Below are positions 36,953 to 45,624 of a stretch of 64,000 nucleotides of DNA, piece by piece. The translations under genes were made by a program, and so were the position numbers. The DNA is from Sulfurospirillum diekertiae. Lineage in GTDB: Bacteria > Campylobacterota > Campylobacteria > Campylobacterales > Sulfurospirillaceae. The stretch spans positions 2,678,207 through 2,742,206 of the forward strand of contig NZ_CP021416.1 in NCBI RefSeq assembly GCF_002162315.1. The letters run 5' to 3'. The notes beneath the pieces were generated by a model, which was not told the origin of the DNA, searched no databases, and saw only the letters and a list, made by a program, of their open reading frames with translations. Within the stretch, counting starts at the first letter, position 1; every line of letters starts with the position of its first letter.

Positions 36953-37582
36953 TTACCCAAACGCCAACCACACACCCACACCGAGCATCAAAGTACCTGC
37001 AATGCGGTTCATCAGCCTGACATTATTGCTTTTTTGCAGAAACTTACGCATGGTGCTACCGCCACTCGCGTAGATAATCAAACAGATAAATTCAAGCACT
37101 AAAATAATGGCTAAAAGCACCGACACCTGAGGAATCAGCGGCTTAGTTTGGTTGATAAAAGGCGGTAAAAGTGCGATGAAAAACGCCCACCCTTTAGGAT
37201 TGGCAATGGCTGTGACAAAACCTTGCGTAGCTAAAGAAGCAGCAGAAATCGTGGCAGAACATTCGGTTTTTGAAAGTGCCATCTTGCCACGATTGAGCCA
37301 AAGTTGTAACCCCAAATAACCTAAGTAAAGTCCACCCGCGTACTTGAAAATCGTAAAGATATCAGGATGGTTGATCATAATTGCTGCCACACCAATCACC
37401 GAAGAGAGCGCTACAATCGCCACACCGACCAGTTCACCTGCCATCATATAAAACGTGCGCTTGAGCCCAATACTCATACCCAAACTCATTGCGAGTGTCA
37501 TACACATGCCTGGCGTTACCGAGACAAAAAAGAAGGTGGGAAGAAAAATCGCCATAATTGAAAAATCAACTGCAGAAGCCAC
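36953..37582 (-). CDS. LysE/RhtB-family exporter
   Basis: 209-residue inner-membrane protein with about six helices. The N-terminal FFFVSVTPGMCMTLAMSLGMSIGLKRTFYMMAGE matches the conserved TPGP...G...G motif region of RhtB proteins (here TPGM), and NPKGWAFFIALLPPFI is the family signature after helix 3. Members export homoserine, threonine, lysine and related amino acids; substrate unknown. Start by AAAGGATTTGACGTG upstream. Not part of an operon. Confidence 0.9.
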   Translation of the reverse strand: MASAVDFSIMAIFLPTFFFVSVTPGMCMTLAMSLGMSIGLKRTFYMMAGELVGVAIVALSSVIGVAAIMINHPDIFTIFKYAGGLYLGYLGLQLWLNRGKMALSKTECSATISAASLATQGFVTAIANPKGWAFFIALLPPFINQTKPLIPQVSVLLAIILVLEFICLIIYASGGSTMRKFLQKSNNVRLMNRIAGTLMLGVGVWLAFG

Positions 37583-37645
37583 GTCAAATCCTTTAAAATA
37601 AAGAAGAATTATACCTCATCTTGTAACTGACCTTATACACTTAGT

Positions 37646-37728
37646 AAAAGTACCAAAGGTGCGTGGGCATTCCGCCGAGGAAAACTCAGTGTTAACGTAG
37701 TGTTTAGAGCTTTGCTTTAAACACGTGT
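37646..37728 (+). repeat. 83-nt GTAG-hairpin repeat, copy A
   Basis: First of two copies (other: 60513-60595, minus). A small 5' hairpin (GTACC/GGTGC) is followed by a nearly invariant core containing GGGCATTCCGCCGAGGAAAA and CAGTGTTAACGTAG, then the hairpin TGTTTAGAGC-TTT-GCTTTAAACA. The arms differ from copy B but keep pairing, so the fold is conserved. GTAG at the foot of a hairpin recalls REP elements tied to RAYT transposases. It lies between divergently read genes, upstream of the nitroreductase. Confidence 0.75.
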
Positions 37729-37818
37729 TCAGAATAAAAAATGGAAGTTAATTTTAAACAGTTTCATTTAATTTCAAAAAAGTTTCGTAAAATAAATAAA
37801 ACACGAAAGGGCTCTATT

Positions 37819-38484
37819 ATGACCGTATCGGAAGCACTCAAAACACGAAAATCCACACGCGCTTTTTTACCCCAAGAGGTTTCGCAAACACTCATCGAAG
37901 CGATTTTGAACGATGCCAAACATGCACCTTCTGGTGTCAATATGCAACCGTGGCGTGTGTGTGTCGTCAGTGGAGACAAAAAACGTACATTAGAAACCAA
38001 AGTCATCGAAGCCTTTGAGCGTGGCGCCAAAGAGGTCATGGACTATGCCTACTACCCTTCCTCTTGGGAAGAACCTTATAAAAGTCGCCGAAAAGAGACA
38101 GGACTTTTGATGTACGCCACGCTAGGCATTTCCAAAGAGGATAAACAAAAGCAGATCGAGCAATGGAAACTCAACTACCGCGCCTTTGATGCACCCGTGG
38201 TATTCTACTTTTTTATCGACTCACGCTTAGAAAAAGGCTCTTATCTCGACTATGGCATGTTTTTGCAGTCCATTATGCTAAGCGCTACGGAAAAAGGACT
38301 AGCGTCCTGCCCACAAGCCGCACTTGCCGAATTCCCAAGCATTGTAAAACATGAACTTGGCATCACTGAAACTATGCTCTTACTTGGCGGTATGGCACTG
38401 GGTTACGAAGATACAAGCGCCCTTATCAACAGCTACCGAACACCTCGCATTAGTCTTGAGGAGTTTGTAACCTTTCATTCTTAA
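37819..38484 (+). CDS. Nitroreductase family protein
   Basis: 221-residue FMN flavoenzyme: TRKSTRAFLPQEVS at the N-terminus (FMN phosphate/ribityl contacts), HAPSGVNMQPWRVCVVSG, and GLASCPQAALAEFPSIVKHELGI, then a C-terminal RTPRISLEEFV typical of NfnB/NfsB-like or BluB-like nitroreductases. Substrate unknown. I take ATG 37819 with AAAGGG upstream and the normal family N-terminus; an in-frame ATG at 37741 would add 26 Lys/Phe-rich residues. The 3' end overlaps the convergent acetyltransferase gene by 35 nt. Confidence 0.88.
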   Translation: MTVSEALKTRKSTRAFLPQEVSQTLIEAILNDAKHAPSGVNMQPWRVCVVSGDKKRTLETKVIEAFERGAKEVMDYAYYPSSWEEPYKSRRKETGLLMYATLGISKEDKQKQIEQWKLNYRAFDAPVVFYFFIDSRLEKGSYLDYGMFLQSIMLSATEKGLASCPQAALAEFPSIVKHELGITETMLLLGGMALGYEDTSALINSYRTPRISLEEFVTFHS

Positions 38485-39037
38485 GCGCTTTGGCTGTGTC
38501 ATAGACCAGTTCGTAATAGTCATTGTTATTGAACGAAAACTCTTGAATCATCTCAAGTCCAATTTTTTTCGTATGTGCGGCATAGGAGCGCGTGTTTATT
38601 TTGTTGATAAATGTCACCAAAATGGGGTACTTTTTTGACATCTGCTCTCGTGCAAAATCAAAGATGGCTTCCAGTACACCACTGCCTCGCACACTTTTAT
38701 CAACACAAACGGGTCCATACTGATAGGAGTTTTCAGGTGTTATTTTTTGTCCCAAATACTCAAGATTCACTAAGTCATCCATCATGTACGCGAAAATCGG
38801 CCAAGAAGCTAAAAATTGCCATGAGGCAGACATGACATACGCCACCACCTCACCCTCGCTAATGGCGATGAAAAGCCCTTGCTCTTCGTTGATGAGTTTG
38901 GTTAACTCCTCTTTGGTGAGAGCAGTGGTGACAAAACCATCTTTTTTATCTTCCTCTTGAATCGTACTGATCTGGTATTTCGCGTGGAGTTTTAAAACGT
39001 TGTCGATGTCACTAAGTTCGGCTATTTTGAGCTGCAT
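38450..39037 (-). CDS. GNAT-family N-acetyltransferase
   Basis: 195 residues with a GNAT fold: N-terminal IAELSDIDNVLKLHAKYQ, central strand-turn FIAISEGEVVAYVMSASW, acetyl-CoA loop in YQYGPVCVDKSVRGSGVLEAIFDFAREQM (the R/Q-x-x-G-x-G/A pyrophosphate loop appears as RGSGVLEA), and a C-terminal helix. Acceptor unknown. AAGGATACTTT precedes the ATG. Its last codons overlap the convergent nitroreductase gene. Confidence 0.82.
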   Translation of the reverse strand: MQLKIAELSDIDNVLKLHAKYQISTIQEEDKKDGFVTTALTKEELTKLINEEQGLFIAISEGEVVAYVMSASWQFLASWPIFAYMMDDLVNLEYLGQKITPENSYQYGPVCVDKSVRGSGVLEAIFDFAREQMSKKYPILVTFINKINTRSYAAHTKKIGLEMIQEFSFNNNDYYELVYDTAKALKNERLQTPQD

Positions 39038-39164
39038 AAAGTATCCTTGTCTATCATTGTGCCCAAGTATAACGCAAAGTATCCTCTAGTGCAATCCAAA
39101 AATTGCTCTTTTTGAAGAGGTGTCTTCGAAAAAATCTTTACATGTAAAATGCTACAATTCCTTT

Positions 39165-39635
39165 ATGAAAATCACCATCCTACCCTACACAGACGCATGC
39201 GCTACCGAAATCACAGACTTGCACCATGCTTGCGTGCATGCGATCGACCCACATATTTATTCACGCGAACAGCAAGAAGCATGGGCGCACACACCACCCA
39301 ATTATCCCTATTGGGTCAAACGACTTGCCCTTAAAAAACCGTTTATGGCGATGGTGGAAGCAACCATTGTAGGCTTTATAGAACTCGAAGATAACGGGCA
39401 TATCGACTGTGCCTACACCCATCCAGCGTATCAAAAACGTGGCGTGATGAGCGAGCTTTTTGCGTATACCCAAAATTTGGCAGAGCAAAAAGGCATAAAA
39501 CGTTTATACCTCGAAGCCTCCATCGTGGCAAAACCTTTTTTTGAAAAACGAGGTTTTAAAACACTTCATCGCAATGAAATCAAGAGAAATGGGCAGATGA
39601 TCGTCAATTTTTCGATGGAGAAAATGCTCAGCTGA
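39165..39635 (+). CDS. GNAT-family N-acetyltransferase
   Basis: 156 residues. Acetyl-CoA-binding loop AYTHPAYQKRGVMSELFAYTQNLAEQKG (Q-K-R-G-V-M-S pattern), followed by LYLEASIVAKPFFEKRGFKT, the usual C-terminal half of small GNAT enzymes such as YafP/PhnO-like proteins. Acceptor unknown. I use ATG 39165: no ribosome site precedes it, but TACAAT lies 6 nt upstream, so the mRNA may be leaderless. An in-frame start further up would read through a TTACATGTAA copy. Confidence 0.83.
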   Translation: MKITILPYTDACATEITDLHHACVHAIDPHIYSREQQEAWAHTPPNYPYWVKRLALKKPFMAMVEATIVGFIELEDNGHIDCAYTHPAYQKRGVMSELFAYTQNLAEQKGIKRLYLEASIVAKPFFEKRGFKTLHRNEIKRNGQMIVNFSMEKMLS

Positions 39636-39732
39636 ATCTTTACATGTAAAACTATTTTAAACTCTTTTCTTCTTGTTCTTATAACGTGTTCGTACTATAA
39701 TCGTCCTAACCCTATCGTAATAAGGAATGAAC

Positions 39733-40236
39733 ATGTATTTACTATTGGTTGCAAGTCTCAATGAAAATATGAAGTTGGCACAAAGAATAGAAAAAAGCCT
39801 AGAAACACTGGGTATAAAAAGTCAAATCATCAATTTAATCGATTTGAACATCACCTTGTATGACTCTTCAAAAGAGGTCAATGATGGCATTCCAAGCAAA
39901 ATCCTTGAACTCTCAAACACTATGAAAACCGCCACAGGCTACATCGTCGTATCGCCCGAATACAACTACTCCATTCCACCGTCCCTTAGCAATGTCATCG
40001 CGTGGCTATCTAGAAGCGGTGAAGATTTTAGAGAACTCTTTGCACTCAAATACGTCCAACTCGCCACCCACTCTGGCGTGGGAGGAAATGATGTCTGCAA
40101 CGCGATGCGTTTACAGTTTTCAAAACTCGGAGCCATCGTCGCACCTAGAGAGATTATAACGACACCTAACAAAGAAGTCGAAGAGGGAAGTTTAAAGAGA
40201 ATTTTGACACAGTTTGTGGGAATTTCACAGAAATAA
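39733..40236 (+). CDS. NADPH-dependent FMN reductase family protein
   Basis: 167 residues with the flavodoxin-like fold of SsuE/ArsH/azoreductase proteins: LLLVASLNENMKLAQRIEKSL for the FMN phosphate loop and VSPEYNYSIPPSLSNVIAWLSR, the family signature near residue 78. Likely reduces FMN or quinones with NAD(P)H. ATG 39733 has AAGGA at 6 nt; the ATG 6 nt earlier abuts the ribosome site. A TTACATGTAA copy lies 38 nt after the stop. Confidence 0.88.
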   Translation: MYLLLVASLNENMKLAQRIEKSLETLGIKSQIINLIDLNITLYDSSKEVNDGIPSKILELSNTMKTATGYIVVSPEYNYSIPPSLSNVIAWLSRSGEDFRELFALKYVQLATHSGVGGNDVCNAMRLQFSKLGAIVAPREIITTPNKEVEEGSLKRILTQFVGISQK

Positions 40237-40321
40237 GGGTGGTTTTGAGATAGCAAAAGAAAGGATCAATTTTTACATGTAAAGTTGCCATTTCTTTCTT
40301 ATTGTATATTTAATTGACTTA

Positions 40322-40363
40322 TATATAATTGTCTTGACAATTATATATTCGATGGCTATAATT
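40322..40363 (+). promoter_or_regulatory. Promoter and palindromic operator of the MarR-SDR operon
   Basis: TTGACA at 40335-40340 and TATAAT at 40358-40363 are 17 bp apart, a consensus sigma-70 promoter. A perfect inverted repeat with 13-nt arms (ATATATAATTGTC at 40322-40334, its complement at 40337-40349) straddles the -35. The next gene encodes a MarR regulator, so autorepression through this site is the obvious reading. Confidence 0.85.
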
Positions 40364-40380
40364 CATTGCAAGGAGTTACA

Positions 40381-40821
40381 ATGAAATTTGATATGGACAA
40401 TTCTCTAGGTTTTATTCTTAATAAAACTGCCCTACTTTCCAAAGTCAACTTTAATAATTATCTTAAAAAGTATGACATTTCACCTGAACAATGGTCGCTC
40501 ATTTTTCGCGTTGTCGAACGTAGTGGTCTTACACAAAAAGAACTTTCAGATTCAACCTACAAAGATCAAGCGAATATCACTCGAAGTATTGATCGTTTAG
40601 AACAAAAAGGATTTTTAAAACGTATTGAAAATCCAAATGATCGTAGATCTTTTCAACTTATTCCTACACAAGAAGCCCTAACGTTAGTCGAATATGTGGC
40701 ACCTCTTTCGCAAGCATTTAATCAACGCCTCACACAAGGATTTAGCGAAGAAGAAGCACACACACTCATTGTGTTACTCAAAAAAGTTCATGATAATTTA
40801 GAAGGAGAACCATCATGCTAA
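40381..40821 (+). CDS. MarR-family transcription regulator
   Basis: 146-residue winged-helix protein: LKKYDISPEQWSLIFRVVERSGLTQKELSDSTYKDQANITRSIDRLEQKGFLKRIENPNDRRSF covers helices 2-5 and the wing with the conserved D-x-R-S. MarR proteins repress neighbouring genes until a phenolic or oxidant ligand binds. AAGGAG precedes ATG 40381. The palindrome over its promoter fits autoregulation, and the SDR gene overlaps its stop by 7 nt, so both are controlled together. Confidence 0.9.
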   Translation: MKFDMDNSLGFILNKTALLSKVNFNNYLKKYDISPEQWSLIFRVVERSGLTQKELSDSTYKDQANITRSIDRLEQKGFLKRIENPNDRRSFQLIPTQEALTLVEYVAPLSQAFNQRLTQGFSEEEAHTLIVLLKKVHDNLEGEPSC

Positions 40822-41525
40822 CCAATAAAACCGTTTTAATCACTGGCGCAAACGGCGGGCTGGGACTGGCGTTGCTCAAAGAAGCGCTTGCTCACAATGC
40901 CAAAAAAATTCATGCGTGCGTACGCAATGTTGAAAATGCGACAGCATTAAAAGCGCTTGATCCTAGAGTGGAAATTCATAGCCTTGTCACAACCGATCAT
41001 CAGAGCGTGCAAAATCTAGCCGATAGTATCAGCGAAATTAATATTTTGATTAACAATGCCGGCGTCAATAGTGAAAAAAGAGTTTTTGAACCATGCCGAA
41101 GCGATTTTGAAACCAACGTTTTTGGAACACTCAATATGTGTCAGGCCTTTGAAAACAAGATTGCCAAAAATGGTGCCGTGATCACTATAACGTCCATTTT
41201 AGCGTTGGTAAATTTACCCATTATGGGGTTATACTCTGCATCCAAAAGTGCGCTTCATTCGATCACACAAGCCTTACGAGCAGAATTTGCCTTAAAACAG
41301 ATCGACGTTTACGAAGCATTCCCAGGGCCAATGGATACCAAAATGTCCCAAAATCAACACCTTGATAAAGCCAAACCTGAAGATATAGCACGAGAAATTT
41401 GGGCAGGATACAAAGCAAAAAGATTTGAAATTTATCCGGACATTGCATCCAAAGGCATTAAAGAAGGACTCCTTCACGATCCAGAAGCTGTTGCGGACGA
41501 GTGTGCAAAATCTCTTTTAGCATAA
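40815..41525 (+). CDS. Short-chain dehydrogenase/reductase
   Basis: 236 residues, classical SDR. Cofactor motif TGANGGLGLAL at residues 9-19, NNAGVNS near 84, catalytic Ser in ITITSILAL and the YSASK Tyr-Lys pair near 142, then FPGPMDTKM after strand beta-6. NAD(P)-dependent reduction of a small carbonyl is expected; substrate unknown. Co-transcribed with the MarR regulator, which suggests induction by a toxic aldehyde or ketone. An inverted pair of TTACATGTAA copies forms the terminator just after the stop. Confidence 0.9.
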   Translation: MLTNKTVLITGANGGLGLALLKEALAHNAKKIHACVRNVENATALKALDPRVEIHSLVTTDHQSVQNLADSISEINILINNAGVNSEKRVFEPCRSDFETNVFGTLNMCQAFENKIAKNGAVITITSILALVNLPIMGLYSASKSALHSITQALRAEFALKQIDVYEAFPGPMDTKMSQNQHLDKAKPEDIAREIWAGYKAKRFEIYPDIASKGIKEGLLHDPEAVADECAKSLLA

Positions 41526-41526
41526 C

Positions 41527-41556
41527 TTACATGTAAGGAAAAATCCTTACATGTAA
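41527..41556. terminator. Hairpin made from two inverted TTACATGTAA copies
   Basis: Arms TTACATGTAAGGA (41527-41539) and TCCTTACATGTAA (41544-41556) pair over 13 bp around an AAAA loop, exactly between the SDR stop and the convergent cusA stop. The arrangement is like uptake-sequence pairs used as terminators in Neisseria. No long U-run. Confidence 0.65.
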
Positions 41557-41563
41557 AACCCTC

Positions 41564-44500
41564 TTACTCCTCGATTTTCTGCATCCGATAGTACAAAACA
41601 GGAATCACCAAAAGCGTCAAAATCGCCGAACTTACCACGCCACCGATCATCGGGGCGGCGATGCGTTGCATGACTTCGCTTCCGACACCGTTTAACCACA
41701 TGATCGGTAAAAGTCCGCCGAGGATGGCAAACACAGTCATCAGTTTGGGGCGGACTCTCAGCACCGCGCCTTCAAAGATGGCTTCTTGCACTGCTTCTTT
41801 GGTTCTAACTTTTACATGTAAAATGGCTTCTTCAAGATAGATGATCATCACGATCGCCGTCTCCACCGCGATGCCGATGAGTGCTAAAAAGCCTACGATG
41901 ACGGCAATGGAGAGGTTGAAATTCAGATAATCAACATACAAAAATCCACCTACAGCCGCAAGCGGTAAGGTCAAAAAGACCAAAAGCGCATTTTTAAACG
42001 AGCCTAGTCCTAAGTAGATGAGCATAAACGTGACCAAAAGTGTGAGCGGAAGAATGAACTGCAAGCGCTCCATAGCACTCTCTAAGTATTCGCTCTCCCC
42101 TGCCCAACCGATGTAAAAACCTGTTGGAAGCTCCACGCTCTCTTTGAGGATTTTGCTCGCTTCTTCTTTATAGGTTTTAGACGAAAAACCCTCTTTGAGT
42201 GTAATGTAGATGTAGTTGACTTTCTTGCCCATCTCAGACTTGAGCTCACTTGCCCCCACATCGTAACCAAGCTCCACAAAATGCCCAAGACGTTGAAATC
42301 CGTACGGTGTTTTGATGGTCAATTCACTGATGGCATTAATATCTTTACGACTCTCTTCTTCCAGTCTTAGCGTGATCGCATAGCGTTCGATGCCTTGGTA
42401 AAGTGTGGTCACTTTTGAACCACCGATGGCACTGTCCACAAAGTTTAGAACATCGTCTTTGGTAAGTCCATACGCGGCGATATTTTCAGGTTTGAGCGTC
42501 ATATTGAGGTAGTAGCCGCTGTTCGCTTTGTCCGCAAAAACACTTTTAGTTCCCTCATAGTTGGCAAGCACACTGGCAATTTTATTGGCATTGTCTTCTA
42601 GCGCTTGGTCATTGTCGCCATACAGTTTGATGCCAAGCGGCGTTCGTATACCTGTGATGAGCATGTCGATGCGCCCACGAATCGGATATGTCCATGAATT
42701 GACAAGCCCCGTCATTTGAAGCTGTTCGTTCATCTCATCTCGAAGCTTTTCATACGTCATGCCCGCTCTCCACTGCTCTTTGGGTTTGAGCTGTATGATC
42801 GTCTCGATCATCGAAAGGGGAGCTGGGTCAGTCGCACTCTCCGCTCGTCCTGCTTTGGCAAACGTGCTTTCCACTTCGGGAAAGCTTTTGATGATCTCAT
42901 TACTTTTTTGCGCGTACTCTTTGGCTAACTCGATGCTAATGCCAAAAGGAGTGACAGGCATATACATAAAGGTCTGCTCATTCAGAGGTGGCATAAACTC
43001 CCAACGCTGTTTGGTGAACGTATGATAACCGAGTACCAAAAAGCCAATGAACGCAACCATAGCGATATACCAAAAACGCATATGCAGTTTCAAAAGTGGC
43101 GCATAAACCCAGATAAAAAAACGGTTGAGCGGATTTTTATGTTCATCAAGAATTTTGCCTTTGACAAAAAAGAGCATCAAAAGTGGAACGAGCGTGATGG
43201 AAAGCACCGCGCCAATGAGCATCGCAAAGGTTTTCGTGTACGCCAACGGCTTAAAAAGCGCACCCTCTTGCCCACTAAGCGTAAAGATAGGCAGAAAACT
43301 CACCACGATCAGCAAAAGGGCAAAAAAGATCGGGCGACCGACTTGTTTGGACGAAGCGATGATGATGGCTTTGCGCTCCTCTTCGCTTTTAGGCTCGCCG
43401 TGCGAAAGCTTCTTGTGCACATTCTCGATCATCACGATACACGCATCGACCATCGCACCAATGGCAATCGCAATGCCACCCAAACTCATGATATTCGACT
43501 CCAACCCAAAAAGCTTCATCGCCAAAAAGGTCAAAGCAATGGTCAGTGGTAGAACGATGATGACGACCAAGGCGCTTCTAAAATGAAGCAAAAAGAGCAT
43601 CACAACGGCTAAAACAACGATGCTCTCTTCAAAAAGAGCGCGCTTGAGATTATTGATTGCTTTGGTAATGAGATCGCTTCTATCGTACGTTGTGACCACT
43701 TCCACATCGTTTACATGTAAAGATGCCAGCTTCTCTTTTACCGCTTGAATAACCTTGTACGCGTTCTCTTTGTAACGCACCACAACGACACCACCAACGA
43801 CTTCACCCTCACCATTTAGCTCTGCCATACCACTACGATACGTTGGCACGATACGCGCATCCGCAATGTCGGAAAGTTTCAGAGGAATGCCATTAACGGT
43901 TTTGATGGTGATGCCTGCTATCTCGTCCAAAGAACGCGCAAAACCTCTGGCTTGAACGATCTGCTCAAACCCATTTTCAAGCACGACTCGACCGCCGAGG
44001 TCATTGTTATTTTTGGAAAGTGCATTCATAAGATCATCGATGCTTAGGTCATATTTGTAGAGTGCATCTTGGTGCAATGTGATCTCATAGTCTTTGACAT
44101 AACCACCCACACTCGCCACTTCACTCACTCCTTCAACACCAAAAAGTGCGTAACGGTAGAGGTAATCTTGAATGCTACGAAGATCCTCAAGACTGCGATT
44201 GTGAGACTTAAGTGCGTACTCAAATGCCCAACCGATGCCCGTTGCATCAGGCCCTAGCTTGATGGTCGCACTTTTAGGCGCATTTTTAGAGACATTTTGG
44301 ATGACTTCATTGACCCGATCTCGTGCCCAGTAAAGGTCGGTACCCTCTTCAAAAATGATGTAAACGATGGCATTTTCATACGACGTAAAGGCGCGCACCG
44401 TTTTGGTTTTGGCTGTCGCTAAAAGCGCATTGGTCAGCTCATAAATGATCTGATCTTCGATGATTTTGGGTGACTGCCCCAAATACTTAACATTGACGAT

Positions 44501-44641
44501 GACTTGCGGAGGGGTGAGGTCTGGCAAGGCATCCAATGGAGTTTGCCGAATCGCCCAGTATGACAGAAATGCACCAATGAGCAAAGCGATAAGAAGGAGT
44601 GCTTTGTTTTTGACACTCTTTTCAATGATGCTCTCGATCAT
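41564..44641 (-). CDS. cusA: Cu/Ag efflux RND transporter CusA
   Basis: 1025-residue inner-membrane proton antiporter of the heavy-metal RND class. Twelve helices are expected, with ALPDLTPPQVIV at the N-terminus, GAIAIAIGAMVDACIVMIEN in helix 4 (the proton-relay Asp) and matching VGFLALIGIAVETAIVMIIY in the second half. Methionines of the CusA copper site are present: DPAPLSMIETIIQLKP (E. coli M573 position) and RGRIDMLITGIRTPLG (M623 position). This supports Cu(I)/Ag(I) over divalent ions. Last gene of the operon FixH-like - cusC-like - cusB - cusA. It contains two Leu-His-Val TTACATGTAA copies. Confidence 0.92.
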   Translation of the reverse strand: MIESIIEKSVKNKALLLIALLIGAFLSYWAIRQTPLDALPDLTPPQVIVNVKYLGQSPKIIEDQIIYELTNALLATAKTKTVRAFTSYENAIVYIIFEEGTDLYWARDRVNEVIQNVSKNAPKSATIKLGPDATGIGWAFEYALKSHNRSLEDLRSIQDYLYRYALFGVEGVSEVASVGGYVKDYEITLHQDALYKYDLSIDDLMNALSKNNNDLGGRVVLENGFEQIVQARGFARSLDEIAGITIKTVNGIPLKLSDIADARIVPTYRSGMAELNGEGEVVGGVVVVRYKENAYKVIQAVKEKLASLHVNDVEVVTTYDRSDLITKAINNLKRALFEESIVVLAVVMLFLLHFRSALVVIIVLPLTIALTFLAMKLFGLESNIMSLGGIAIAIGAMVDACIVMIENVHKKLSHGEPKSEEERKAIIIASSKQVGRPIFFALLLIVVSFLPIFTLSGQEGALFKPLAYTKTFAMLIGAVLSITLVPLLMLFFVKGKILDEHKNPLNRFFIWVYAPLLKLHMRFWYIAMVAFIGFLVLGYHTFTKQRWEFMPPLNEQTFMYMPVTPFGISIELAKEYAQKSNEIIKSFPEVESTFAKAGRAESATDPAPLSMIETIIQLKPKEQWRAGMTYEKLRDEMNEQLQMTGLVNSWTYPIRGRIDMLITGIRTPLGIKLYGDNDQALEDNANKIASVLANYEGTKSVFADKANSGYYLNMTLKPENIAAYGLTKDDVLNFVDSAIGGSKVTTLYQGIERYAITLRLEEESRKDINAISELTIKTPYGFQRLGHFVELGYDVGASELKSEMGKKVNYIYITLKEGFSSKTYKEEASKILKESVELPTGFYIGWAGESEYLESAMERLQFILPLTLLVTFMLIYLGLGSFKNALLVFLTLPLAAVGGFLYVDYLNFNLSIAVIVGFLALIGIAVETAIVMIIYLEEAILHVKVRTKEAVQEAIFEGAVLRVRPKLMTVFAILGGLLPIMWLNGVGSEVMQRIAAPMIGGVVSSAILTLLVIPVLYYRMQKIEE

Positions 44642-45624
44642 TGCATTGCCCCGCCATTATTTTGAGCATCGGCATCAAACATAAAGAGTGCATTTGAGAC
44701 AACCACATCGCCCTCTTTAAGCCCTGAGACAATCTCATACGTATCGTTGTTCAATCGTTTTGCTTCGATCTCTCGTGGTTCATATTCGCCCTCAAATTCG
44801 CCTTTGACAAACACGCTCGTTTTAGCCCCTTTGGTCATCACGGCACTTTTTGGAAGCGCTAAATACTCACGTTTGGCTGTTCCAAAACGCGCCTTAGCAA
44901 ACGCATTTTCGTAGATTTCGAGGTCTTTGTTATCGATCACCAAACGCACGTCCACACTTTTGGTTTGCGGGTCAACTTTGGGGTAGATAAAATCAATTTT
45001 GGCTTTGTACGGTTTTGCACTCATATCAAAAAAGATGTCGGCCGTTTGGGTACGTTTAACAAAATCAAGGTCTTTTTCATACACTTTGACGATAAGCCAT
45101 AGGTTCGTATAATCGCTGATCTCGTAAAGTTTCATCCCTTTGGGAACGAACGCACCTTGATTGATTGCTTTTTGGGTTACGATGCCACTGTAGGGCGAAA
45201 CGATGGTGATGGACTCAGGCACATTTTTATCAGCCATAATCTTCGAGATGGTCTTTTCATCGACCCCTAAAAGTTTGAGCTTTTGCGTGATGCTCTGTAC
45301 CATACTGTCACTTTTGATACGTAACGCGTTGATGAGTTCCAACTCTGCGGTGTAAATCTCTTGCGAATAGAGCTTCGCAAGTGGCTCACCTTTTTTTACA
45401 TGTAAAAAGTTTTTGTTCACATAAAGCTGCTCGATAAACGCGTCATAACGTAAACTCACTTCTTTGACATTTTCTTCATTGGCTTTGGTATAGCCGTAAA
45501 AATCTTTGGCAGAACCTTCCAAAACTTTTTTCACTTCGATGGTTTTGACATTGAAAATCTGCTTGGCATCAAGCTGCGCACTTACGAGTAAAAGTGCTGT
45601 TAAAATAAGATAGGTGTATTTCAT
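44638..45624 (-). CDS. cusB: Cu/Ag efflux periplasmic adaptor CusB
   Basis: 328-residue membrane fusion protein with a signal peptide (residues 1-20, LILTALLLVSAQLDAK). Lipoyl half-motifs (VKKGEPLAKLYSQEIYTAELEL and IVSPYSGIVTQKAINQGAFVPKG) surround a short helical hairpin, then IWLIVKVYEKDL and ALPKSAVMTKG beta domains typical of CusB. The N-terminal methionine cluster of E. coli CusB is not seen. Overlaps both neighbours by 4 nt. One TTACATGTAA copy, read FLHVKK. Confidence 0.88.
   Translation of the reverse strand: MKYTYLILTALLLVSAQLDAKQIFNVKTIEVKKVLEGSAKDFYGYTKANEENVKEVSLRYDAFIEQLYVNKNFLHVKKGEPLAKLYSQEIYTAELELINALRIKSDSMVQSITQKLKLLGVDEKTISKIMADKNVPESITIVSPYSGIVTQKAINQGAFVPKGMKLYEISDYTNLWLIVKVYEKDLDFVKRTQTADIFFDMSAKPYKAKIDFIYPKVDPQTKSVDVRLVIDNKDLEIYENAFAKARFGTAKREYLALPKSAVMTKGAKTSVFVKGEFEGEYEPREIEAKRLNNDTYEIVSGLKEGDVVVSNALFMFDADAQNNGGAMQ

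Noticed and set aside
43022-43552. 176-codon plus-strand frame inside cusA
   Set aside because: Basic, Lys/Gln-rich translation with no family features, antisense to conserved transmembrane segments of CusA.
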